From assembly GCF_000003815.2 (NCBI RefSeq), contig NC_049980.1, positions 9,918,964-9,982,963 of the forward strand: a stretch of 64,000 bases of DNA, in the 5' to 3' direction. The notes below the pieces were generated by a model, which was not told where the DNA came from, made no database searches, and worked only from the letters and a program-made list of their open reading frames with translations. This document shows positions 23,401 through 35,400 of this stretch, piece by piece. The stretch's first letter is position 1; the number at the start of each line of letters is the position of its first letter. Made by a program: the position numbers and the translations under genes. This stretch comes from Branchiostoma floridae. Its lineage: Eukaryota; Chordata; Leptocardii; Amphioxiformes; Branchiostomatidae.

Positions 23401-26400
23401 TTATGTATACTGAAAGTTTCTGTCTGTAGTACACCGTATCTGAAAAAGGAACACAATGGATTCAGTTAGCAGTCAAGGATTGAATGAAATGATCGATTAA
23501 AGATTGTTCCCATTTCCACCTCTACAATACATTCAGCAGACTTCCATTCTTTTAGAGTAAGAAAATCATATAGACTTCTAAATGTCACACTTACCAGAAG
23601 TAAAATAACTACATGTACTTACAGTTTTATATGAATTGGAAACAGATGTAGCCTGAGTACCTCCAATAGTGCCAGCGGTCACTACGGGGGATGGCTAAAC
23701 AGAGAGGTTAAACATATACTTTTTAACCTCCTTGGGCTAAATAAGAGGAGCAACGCATCACATACCTTTGACGTTTCCAGTGATATTGCCGTTTAGTTCT
23801 AGTAGACTGGAACTGTTGGAGATGGTAATGGTGTTCAGGTCCTAAAGATCAACAAGTCAGTTGTACAATTGAATCCACAACTAGAATCATCATAGCATCA
23901 TTCGTCACCGATGTTACCGACGTTTGTTATGGCCTGAGCCGGGGCCCAAACCTACACAAGTTCTTGTTTACATCGAAAAGCTATTTGCCACCAAAACTCA
24001 AACCAATAGCATGTCGAAGACAAAAATTACAACAAAAAAAACGAAAGTTCTTCTGCAGTACCACGGTAACAGACCAGGGGCCCAAAACTTGACCTTTGTC
24101 TACTCAACCCACACACAAAAATCATTACCGGTTCTAAAGTTATGCTGACCACAAATATCCGGAAGCACAATACACACACACAGACACACAGACACACCAA
24201 AACCTCCATTTTTCATTGAGGTAATAAAGAGACTGTGGTACCTCCAGCGAGTCGGAATGGAACTGCAGTGTGATGTTAACCAGGGCCCTGTCTGACGCCA
24301 TGGTGAGGTTGTACTCCATCGTGACCAGATTCCCTCCCTGGAACCTGTCTGCCGGTTCACCTGGCGTTCTGAGATCCCACCTTAGCTGCACGTCTGTAGA
24401 AGCTGAAAGTTGAAAGGAATAATCTTGGAGGCATCAAAATAGAGCAATACATGTACTATCGCGCGCAATACATTCACTTACTTTTGGAGCTACGGTGTGC
24501 TCTATTGGAGACAACGTTGAACATACTTGAATGCAATAGTTCATCTGTAACCGTAATCAACATTATGTTACAATTTAAAACTTTATATCCGTACACAAAA
24601 CATCAATAAAGCGCTTACCAACAAGATTTCGATCATTCCTCTGATACTTATCAAGTGGAAATGACCCAAAGCCTTGCTGGTTAGCGCTTTACTTTGTGTA
24701 CGGATATAAAGCTTAAAATTGTAACATAACTTTAGACATGTTTATTTACATGACGAAAGTGGGAACCTTTGAAGAAAAAGTACAAGAAAGTCAATCACTA
24801 GTCAACCCTGTATGATTTGATTGTTTCATTTCTCTAACATCTTCCATGCTCAAATCAGACCTTTTTCACATTTGTAAGATTTGACTCACCGCAGTTGTGT
24901 TGAGAGAAGGCGACATCCATGTGTGGCGTCACCGCTACAGTGGCCCAGTCGATGACGTTGCCTCCGTTGTTGCAGTTGTAGAAGTCCATCATCTCCCGCG
25001 GCGAGAGGACATGGTCCCACACGTTGAAGCGTGCCAGGTCCCCTCTGTGTGCCTGAATCATGTAAACATTCACACAGACAGTTGCATGAAGTCATGCCTG
25101 TGGTATATAACACACATCCACCCACACTCCTTTGTACACATTTAGTCTTTAGTGTGAGAGAGATAACATCTGCTATCTTTTATTAGTAACGCTGAAGAGA
25201 TTTGGTTGGATAGCGGGTTTTACATCCTAACTAAGAATTGATATGCAATTAAAGAGTTGACGACAATTTCGCAGTCCAATAGGAAACAAGAGTAAGATAA
25301 TTTTCTGCTCTGATGACAAGAAACGTAATCACCCTGGCGTTCATGACAACTGCTACTCAACGAAAGGGTCTCCTTTCTGCGTTCATGGCAACCTTCGTTC
25401 TCCAGCCACTTTGTACTGTAGAAAATCTGTAAAGTACGATAAGTAACCTCGTTTGCGCTGAAGCCTCCTCCGAGGGTATCCGGGTCCTGTCCTAGAATCC
25501 AGACGCCATTGGCCCTGACCAAGTGACCTGCACCCAGTCCAGACCCAGCCCCCGTCTGTTGTCCATCCATGTAAAACGCCCATTCACCGTTATCACTTAG
25601 CCAGGTGATGCACAGGTGGTGCCAGCGATTGGCTTGTATGGGGAGATCGAATGCAGGGCCTCTGTCCCTGTTGATTATCAGCTGGACGAAAAGGGCCACA
25701 AGAAAAAAATAGATGAATGTAGTTTTCCAAGCGCATCGACTGGTAATCTCCAAGCAGATCCTACAATTGCATAAGATAGTGCCAAACTGCCGGCCAAGGA
25801 GTGTAGTCAGCCATGAGGTGTCCATTTGCCATGTATATAGCCAAACACACTCCTAAGCCGGCTTCACTCCTCTGGCAGCTTTTTATCTTATGCTACCGTA
25901 GGATCTGCTTGGAGATTAATTGAATGGAAGGATTTGGGTCTATCTCTTCGCTCCTTATATCGTGGATAAAATGATTTTATGTACGCTGGTTGGCCGTTAC
26001 TAATCGATTTCCCTTTATCTGCGAATACTATATGTGTCAGTAGATTTTATACGTAGCCTTCATACTTTAACTTGTACCGTACGTACATTTGCGTGCACTC
26101 GATTTCTGGATATGGATATGCATATTCATGAGTTATTCTTGCAAATCTTGTACATGTAGAGAAAAATGTCAAAACTACAAATATGAAATTTAACGGTCCA
26201 GGCCCCACAGGTCGTTGGAAAAATGATAGAAATTGGACAAACGTAAACAGGTAACATGTCGGACGAGTTAGCTGGGTCGCTAACCATAACTCTCGGTCAG
26301 CTAACTCATCTGGCATGTTATGTATCTATACATATTTGTCCAATTTGTACTATTTTCCTGCGACGTGTGGAGCCTGGTAGAGTCTAAGAGCTTCATACGC

Positions 26401-29400
26401 ACCTCAAACGGACTTGAATATATACCCATGTGTGATCCCACCTATATATGGTTACTCCATTTACTGACCCAATGACTCGATTTCGTTTTGAAATGCATCC
26501 TGGTTAACCTACTTCGTAAGTCGTTGTCCCCTGTCTCCCCCAGACAACAACTTCGTTACCACGCGCGCTCTCCGCCGTGGCGTAACTGAAGAGTGTACCG
26601 CTGGACGAGTCTGGAACCCGGAGCTTCATGCAGACGGTTAGCGCAGCGAGCGGAGCATCCATGGAGGCGTGAACCTCCACGTAGTTAGTGACGGACGGCT
26701 CCGAGGGAAATGTCATCTTCAACGTCTCTAATGTTTTCGGTCCTTGAAAAAGAAAAGGAAGAATACAAATGAAAAACAATTCCGTAAACAAGTTGAACAA
26801 TCTTTGGTTGAACAAGATCCAAAGGAACCATACCTTATAATGTACAATGCATTTTTTAAAAATTTAAAGTCCTGAATTCCGAATTCCCGAAACAGATCGT
26901 GCATAGACGACCCCCATCTCCGTTTCAGTAGCCCTGAGCCATACGATTTTGTGCAGTTACTATAGCAGGGGGCTAGTCCACTGGTAGTGGTGTGTGTTCA
27001 GCTTCCATACTCTTTTCCGAATGCTGAGTGCTAAGCAGGTAAAGCAGCATGTACCATTTTAAAGTCTTTAGTATTACTTGGCCGGGGATGGAACTCACTA
27101 TTCTCCAAGCAGAGGTTGGGTCACGGAGAAAGAGCAGTGGTCGGAATTTTTACCGGCGAGCTGGTAAAAATCCCAACCACTGCGATCTGGGAGAATACGG
27201 AATTCACGTCCTACCGAATGCAAGCCGAACACTCTACCCATTCGGCCATTGCACCGGCGCCTATGCACGTCAAGCAGCATGGAAAATTTTCAGGTGAGAG
27301 GACAAGACAGGGGACTACAATAAGCTGTTGGAAAATCATCTCTTAATGCACATCCCTAAAAGAACAACACTCACCATGGGCGTCCAAATACAGTGACACC
27401 GGTACCGACGAACGAATTAACTCACACCGGCCACGGCCACACGGGAATACATCTTCGCTACCCGTCTGACCGCTGTACAGGCGAACCTGTAGGACATGGT
27501 GAAAACACATTTTTTAAAAGGAACCTATAGGACCTAAGAATAAAATGACCATGCTGTAAACCTTTGTCGACTGGTTTATTGTCCACAAAAAGGGGGTTGT
27601 TGGCAACCTTAAAAGGCTGAATCGTACAGCTTTGACAGTACTAGTAAATACATGTTATTTCGCAGCTTGATAACACATGGAATGCACATACGAATTTATG
27701 GAGGACAAAATCACTCGACTATTCTTCCTATACAGTGCGTATTTGGTGCAGTAATTTTGCTAGCATTTTATGCCTATGATCCTACAGCTTATGTTTATCC
27801 CTGCACTAACCTGGTCTAGAATAATCTTGTCATTGCCACCAGTCCTCAGCTGAAGCATTTCTGGATGACGCAAATCAGAGGCCTCAAAGTAATGCAATCG
27901 TGCCCTGTTATATACATTGACAATACATAAGTGTAATGAAGTGTCATTGGACTTAGGAGTGAGTTGGTCGTATATGCCGTATATACAGACGGTGCGCGGT
28001 CACATAGGCCGTGCGATCATCGTACGATTTTGATGCCATAGGATTTTCAAGCAGGCCGTGACAGAACCAACCACCGACATGGATCAAAAACAGCATTTTG
28101 TGTACCAAGACAGATGAACTTTGCAGGAGACATACATTTCTGTCCCCCATAATGCCCGCAGTTAGCGATCGTACGACGATCGTGCGACGATCGCACAACC
28201 TATGTGACCGCGCCCTAAGGTTGACACGGTTGTTTTCCCAACATTACGGATCAATCACACGAAATACGTTCTACCCTTGTTTTCAGTCCACCTCTGGCCT
28301 GAAAAAGGAGTAGGTTCTATTGGCTTTCCTGTGGTACGTCATCAGTGGAAACTACAGGACTAAAGAGGATTACAAAACTCAGAGAAGGCTTTCTACAAGG
28401 AGACCTTATACAGAAGTGTACTGAAATGTACAATGCTGTTTGTTTACCTTCCTCGTCTGAAGTTGCCCGGCACAGTAGTGGACGCACACCAGCCACCACA
28501 GCCCGTAGAGTAGATCGTCACTGTCACATTTTCGCCTCCTGCTGCATATGGGACGTCAGCGACGTCCAATGACATTCTGTACAGGTTGGCTGGTTCATGG
28601 TGTCGGAAAGAAATGTTATTTCATTTTGCGTACGTGCGTTGAGTCGCCTATAACATTATCAATGTGATATTTACTTAATCTAACACTAATATAAAGAAAA
28701 ACACCGTACAATCATTTTGAATGTTGCCCTGCTTTACTCAATGTAAAAATGGTACATGTATATTCTGCTTGGTACTTCTTCCCAAAACTTTAACGTTAGT
28801 GCTAACAGAGTAAAGATAAAAGAGTAAAGAGTAAAGTTCAATTGCGGTAGAATTTTTTGCACGAAACTGCTTTATTAAGCTTTGACCTGCTGCAAGATCT
28901 TCGTCCACATCTCCGTCGCCATCGTTGTCCTGTCCGTCCAGCAGTTCTTCATCAATCCGGCCGTCACAGTCGTTATCCAGCCCGTCCCCGGGACCGGCGG
29001 CGGTGGGGCTGCAGGGTGCGGCGATCCGGGCCAGCCGCAGACCTGCCGGGTAGCCGTACGACTCGGCCCTGCTGAACCCGTACACGGTAACCCCGAAGGT
29101 GACGATGGGTGAGGTGTGGACCAGCGTGTGCGTGCCGGGAGGGATGTCCATGTGGGTCCCTGCCAGGTCGGTCCCTGGAATGGACGTCCATGTGACGCCG
29201 GAAGCTAGAGCCGTGCCGTCCAGACGTAGTCCGTCCTTCTCAGAATTCTTAAGAAATAAATAATTGGCGTATTGTTATTACAGACATTGAATGAATGAAC
29301 TTTACTGCACGATATTTGTACATAGTACAATGTAAGGCAAACATGATCAATGAATTTATACAATGCTACACATAATCTCGTAATACCCGCCTCACATTAT

Positions 29401-32400
29401 ATACGATCTTCGGACGTACTTCGCGATCGCAGGAAGGTCGGCTGATTGTAAGATCTTAAGATGGTCTTGCGTATTTTTCGCCCAAAATCTGTTCCCCTCA
29501 CATATAAGCGAGCCTCGTGCGATCGACGGTGAATAAATCTATGATAATGAACCTCCCATGACCTCTTGCACGCGGACAAGGGAACACAAAACGTTCCTCA
29601 AAAAAGGCAAGAGATCAATAAATGTTGCTTATTTTGTTATCGGAATCTTTTTAATCAATGAATGGAATGCGCGGGCATAATAGAAATGACACAAGAAAGG
29701 AAAGTGTTTCACAAAGCCAGCCTACATACTGCCAAAGGGGCCACAATGTTAGAATTACCCTCACATTCCCAGAAATTCAATATTTGTAAACAATCGGAAG
29801 TCGGGTGAACGTCGCCCGAACGTCACCCGACTAACGGGCGTTCGCCATCCGATTTGCGTTCGATGATTAATAACTATGTCTGTGCTCGCCTATCGGTCTT
29901 CAATCGTTGGGTTGACGCAAGACTATTGACCGATACCCTTGCGAGGTACGCACGATTTGCACGCACGATCTGCGACTCGGTAACGAGCTCTGCGATCTCG
30001 GAGATCTCCTGCGACTTGTCGCTTATGTTAAGAACATGTTTCGCTGCACCGTGACCGTCGTAAGACTCCTGAAAATTGCCGGCGATCCCTAAAAATCGCA
30101 AGATTATCGTGAGAACACCGGACATCTTACTCACGAAAATGTCATTTAGAGCTCGTAAACTAGTCTTCCGATCGAATCGCGCCTAATGTGAGGCGGGTAT
30201 AATGAGTCTGAGTATTACTAAGCAATGAGACTGAGTCACAAAAAGGAACTGTCGCCAAAGCTAATTGTCATTAATCTGAAATTGTTCCATGTTACCTTTA
30301 TTGCTATGTTGACATGATGAGTCAGTGTGCCGGGTTTGTGAATAAGCTGAGAGGTGGTAAAGGTGTAGTCAGCTGCGAACAGCTGTACGGGCGGGACCAG
30401 CAGCATGAAGGGGTCGCTGTCCGTGCTGTCGGCGGCACCGGTCTTACTATGGGGGAATCGGACGAGTGAAGGTCACACTTTTTTACTCAATGGTTACCAC
30501 GTAACAAGACCTGAAGGTCATTTCAAGGTGTGACCCGAAGACTGGGATACATATTTACAGCATACGTCGATGTAGGTTAGACATCCAGGTAATAAGATAC
30601 GCCAAAAATAGTTACTCAAGCAACTGGATATGGTTTTGAAACGGTCAGACGTTTCGGATAGAATCCACTATCCTTCGTCAGTGACACTGAAGAGATCTGG
30701 AAGAAACAGGTCTTTTATACTCTAACTTTGAATGAAGACAATTTCAGATGTCCAATAGGAAAGGTTGTGAGACAATTCAGACTGACGGACTGAAGACAAT
30801 TTGGATTCCAAAGAAAACAAAGCTAAGCCAAAGTCAAGCTGAAGACAATTTGGATTTCAAAGGATTTACAGCATATTTACAGCATATATTACAGCATATA
30901 TTTTCTCCCTAGGTCAAAAACATCATGATTGAGTCCAGCTCAATTGCTACACTAAGAGTGAGGCCTAACTGACACATTAGGCGAGGCAGGGGTTACGAAA
31001 GTTGCTCGGGAAAGCTCCCTACCAGACTTTTATATTGACGTTTAGATCCATGATCAGCAATTGAATTCACTTAAGGTAGATGACGAACTAACTTGCGCGC
31101 GCGCGTGGGCACACACACGCACGCACGCACGCACTCACGCACCTACGCACGCACGCACCCCCCCCACACACACACCCACCCCCACCCCCACACACACTTC
31201 GATATTGAAAAAAATGTGCAAAAAGTGAGTGCGTATGTGTGTGGCATGGCCATAACAGTCATCCTTACCTATACTGCATAAGCATGACGGGTTCAGTGGC
31301 AGAGACATGTAGGTATTCGTCCGAACCAGCTCCAAAGTTCCAGAAATCCCCGGCGTTGAGAGTGGTCGTGCTTTTTCCTGTGGCGTCGACCTAAAGTACC
31401 ACAAATGTATTATATTAACTTTATTGACTACCGGTATTTCAAAAGAAATCAGGAAGCTAGTGGTTTTTACCTTTATCTTGATGTGAAGGAATTTTATCGC
31501 ACGTAACCAATGTTTTTCAATAACCGACGTTTCGGCGGAGCGTCTGCCAAATTTCGTCGGAACAGTACTGATTTGTCTTACTTCCAACTGCAACTAGGTG
31601 TCGCTGCAGTGAGACTGATTCGGTCTTAAACGGGACTGATGAGTTTGTGCTTGAGCTTGTTTTCTCGTATTTTACTCTTTCAAGGATCCCATCGCATAAT
31701 GGGGAAACTATAAATAACGCAGGGGTGGGGGCAATATCATTACCATGGCAACTTAGACGGGGTACATTACGCATGCGCCACTTATGCGTTCTGTTGTCCT
31801 CAAAGGTAGCTCTATCTGGTCACGCCATGGTATGACGTCATAATGCGCCCGTGAAGTATTTTGAGGGTCTTGTGGAAAGGGCGACATGCTGTACTTTGCT
31901 TTGGTCCTATTTTGGCAAAGCAGTAAAGAAAGATTATATCTTTTTGTTTTCTAAACGTTGATATATGATGACATTAGGCTGAAATTATATGCGGTGATTT
32001 AAAGGTGACGGTTGTTATTAGAAACTCTGAGCCCAGAACCTCAAGGTAGACATTGTATGGAAATGCCATATATCTTTCTGTCAGATTGTTTGCAGTTTTC
32101 GGATATCTCGATAGAAGCCGCTGGTGCACGGTGTTTGACTTCGTCTACTATAATCATTCTACACATGTGCAAAGCAATGTGTCACCCTGTCGTTGAGCTG
32201 TGCACCCGTGTAACGTGATACGCCAGTTAAATCCTTGAATAGTTTGTACTGGCGTAGCTGGAACTCTGTGGTAAATACTTGCTATTTGTGCAGTCCCCAA
32301 GAGACGCTAAATGGCTGCAATTGGGATGACCTACGCAAGTCTTTCTCTGTTCATGGGACTGACGTCCTTGACACAAATCATCGGCCTTTCACCCCCCGAT

Positions 32401-35400
32401 CAGCCACCGTCATGGCCTTTGACTTTCTCGGTAAGTTTTCACGAAGAGCATCGGGTATGGATCACCCCCCTCGCCAGTAAAGCCCCCTTCACACGAGAGC
32501 ACGAATGAGCCGGAATGCCGTCCGAATGACCTTTTTTTCCTATACGTGGCAATTCCTCGCAATTCGTACTGCATTCTTAACATTCGTACTGCATTCCAGA
32601 TATTCGTCCCCGTTCTTTTGGCTGGCTCGAAAGTTTTTGACATGTTAAAAACTGTCGAGGTGCATTCGAAGTGGAGAAATATCGAATGGCATTCATAGTG
32701 GATTCTAAGTGCATTCTGCCTATTCTAACTGCAGTCTGACCGCATTCTACGGCATTCCAACATTGTTCGAAACATTCTTATCTCATTCGATGGAGAACCG
32801 AAATGGCAAGCCACTTCGAATCCTGCCCGAATGTGGCCGAAAGAATATCTCGAATGCAGTGAGAATACACTACGAATTCACAGGAACAGGAAAGAATTTT
32901 CATTCTGATAGCATTCTGGCTCATTCCTTCTCGTGTGAAGGGGATTTAAGGCCCATTTGGAATTCCCACCCGAATGACCCCGAATGTGGCACGAATTTTG
33001 CAAATACTTCATTCCGGCTGGTTCGGCTTGATTCCTGCTGATTCGGTTTCAGTGTGAAGGCCCTATAACGCCGGCGCCTGGCACTACGACTTCAGTATCA
33101 AGAGAGCAAGATTCGACCATTTGCAGGGCCAGATAGACAATTTTTGCCACGGTCGCGGTCTAGAGTTGAAGGACTCGCGCGGCGACTGCCATCTTCTGTT
33201 CAACACCACGGACATGTACGTGCACTACCCCCGGGAAGAGAAGTGTTGCCGTGCCTGTGGGGTCGCCGAGGGGTGCACCGTACTGAAGCCGACTTGGATG
33301 GCGGGGGCTACGTACCTCGGGACCGAAAACATCAACGGAACGGTGTGCCATGGCTGGGAGGCGGACGGGGCCGCCGCAAGGGACAGGTGCGTCTGAAATC
33401 ATCTTTCTTTTTTCCCTATAGCTACAACTTGAATGAAAGAAGAATTTTCTTCCCCATCGATCTGATGCATACTATATATAATTGTTGGACCACCGTTGAG
33501 GCGTCATCGTCATTGCATACAATGTCTGTGTGACGCCGTGGTCACATTCGCCGTAGTCACTTTTTAAGCAGGCTGTGACAGACAACCACTGACAAAGGTC
33601 TCAAACAGCATTTTCAGTATTACAAGAAGACAGCTGAATTTTGTACAATACGTAACGTGTTATGTATACATGCAAGTCTGAACTAACCCAATTATGCCCG
33701 GAGTTTGAGATCTTATACGACGATCGTACAACAACTTGTGTGACAACGCCCTCGGCCAACGGCTGTTAGCAAAGATTCACCACAATATTTAGCAAGTACG
33801 GTTGACTCTAACATTGTGTCTGGTAGCTTGTTTAACGTTGTTACACGATGTTGACAAAAAATTGCTGATCGAGTGACACCCAGAACCGGTAGCAACTTAC
33901 TGAGGGTCACCTTTATGAGGTTTATGTACACTGGCGCCACACTTACCGCCCCTTTGGGCAAATACTGCAATGCAGGAAACGCTGACGAAGGGGTTAAAGA
34001 TCTAGGACAGGTCAGTCAGTAAGCCAACATAGTGCGTGGTCGTCGTACTCGGTATAGTTAGTAGCTATAGGTCTTTTTGTGGACTGATAGCGCAAGTTGA
34101 TCAAACAGGTGAAGCATACCGAGCCTAACATCCCCAAAACAGTAAATCACATTACGCTATAATCTTTCGTCCTGTAATATATCAAATGCCAACATATTAT
34201 TTTTCTGTTGAAATCTGTATTAGTGTCTGCATAGCGAGTGCAGCTGATTTCAATACACAGGACGACCTGAAATTACATTTTTTTTCATTGCATGGAGAAG
34301 ATTTAGTAAAGTAGATGATGATCTATTATGTAGGTATGGACAGCGGGGTGCAGCTGCATGTTAGTAACTTTTTCCTCTCCCCTTCCATCTTTCCCGCTCC
34401 AGGTGGTACCAAGCAGAAGACGGCATCCCCTGTCGGTACTCGGAGACGATCAAATTCTGGCCGCACTCAAGTCACAACATCACCTTCAACATGAGGTCCT
34501 ACAGCCGCAACCCCATCCCGAATAGCGTCTTCAACATACCCACATACTGCCACACAAGATGTCCATTTCCCTGGCGGCATTTTCCCATAGAATAGAAGGG
34601 AAACACTATAGCACTTAGAGACTTGAAATGGTTTCATTTCTGTCCGGATAAATTTCTCTGGTTAACAACGTTTTCCACACGTAACCAATGCACGTATGTC
34701 ACCTGCCGACGTTTCGGTGGTTCAGCTGCCACTTTACCAGAATACTAGTAACACGGACTTGTTGTACTTCGCACTGTAGCTAGGTGGCGCTGTAAGTGAG
34801 AGGGATGCGATCCCAAACGTGACTGAGCTTGGGGATAAAGAAGACCTATGGGTAATAACGCAAAGAGGAGCGGGGGCAATATCATTACCATGGCAACTTA
34901 GACCGGATATAATACGCATGCGCTGCTTATACGTATCATTGTAATGATGTTGTTTCTGGTTTGCTCCCTTGCATTGATTATACCCATAGTTCCCCGTTTG
35001 TCCCATCATACCGTGTCAAATTTCTATAACAATATCAGCATCCACAGAGAGTGTGACCTTTATCGAAGGCACTTCAAATTATCGCCCCCCCCCCAAGGTT
35101 TAACTATGCTGTAAATCGCACAAGGCAGCTGTAAAATGAGAAAATATATGCCCTACATCTATAGAGTGATAACAATATATAGGAAAACGGATACTAATGT
35201 CATTATAAGGTCAAAGAAGGAGATATGAAAGAACAAAAATTAAAACTGTTATTTAGTATACCATACTCTGTGTGTTTAGTAATTTGTTCAACCTTCGTGA
35301 AAACTTTTTGTTTTGGCCAAACTGTTTTTTTTTGCACGCTCGCACCAACGTTGGGGTTTGCAGAGGATGTTGCCATCCATCCATATAATCAAATCAACAT

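Noticed and set aside
23668-23701. Possible 34-base exon of the large secreted gene
   Set aside because: It has acceptor and donor strings, but including it breaks the frame. Joining 23841-23766 directly to 23439-23249 keeps phase.
27205-27275. tRNA gene on the - strand
   Set aside because: The tRNA-like head lacks a full cloverleaf and continues into a SINE body.
31093-31593. ORFs over the CA/GCAC microsatellite
   Set aside because: They are low-complexity products; the real - strand exon is only 31269-31390.
32431-32477. 47-base intron with GTAAG and CCAG ends in the nested gene
   Set aside because: Reading straight through and leaving out only the MITE and one TAA gives a clean frame of exactly 227 codons, so an intron is not needed.
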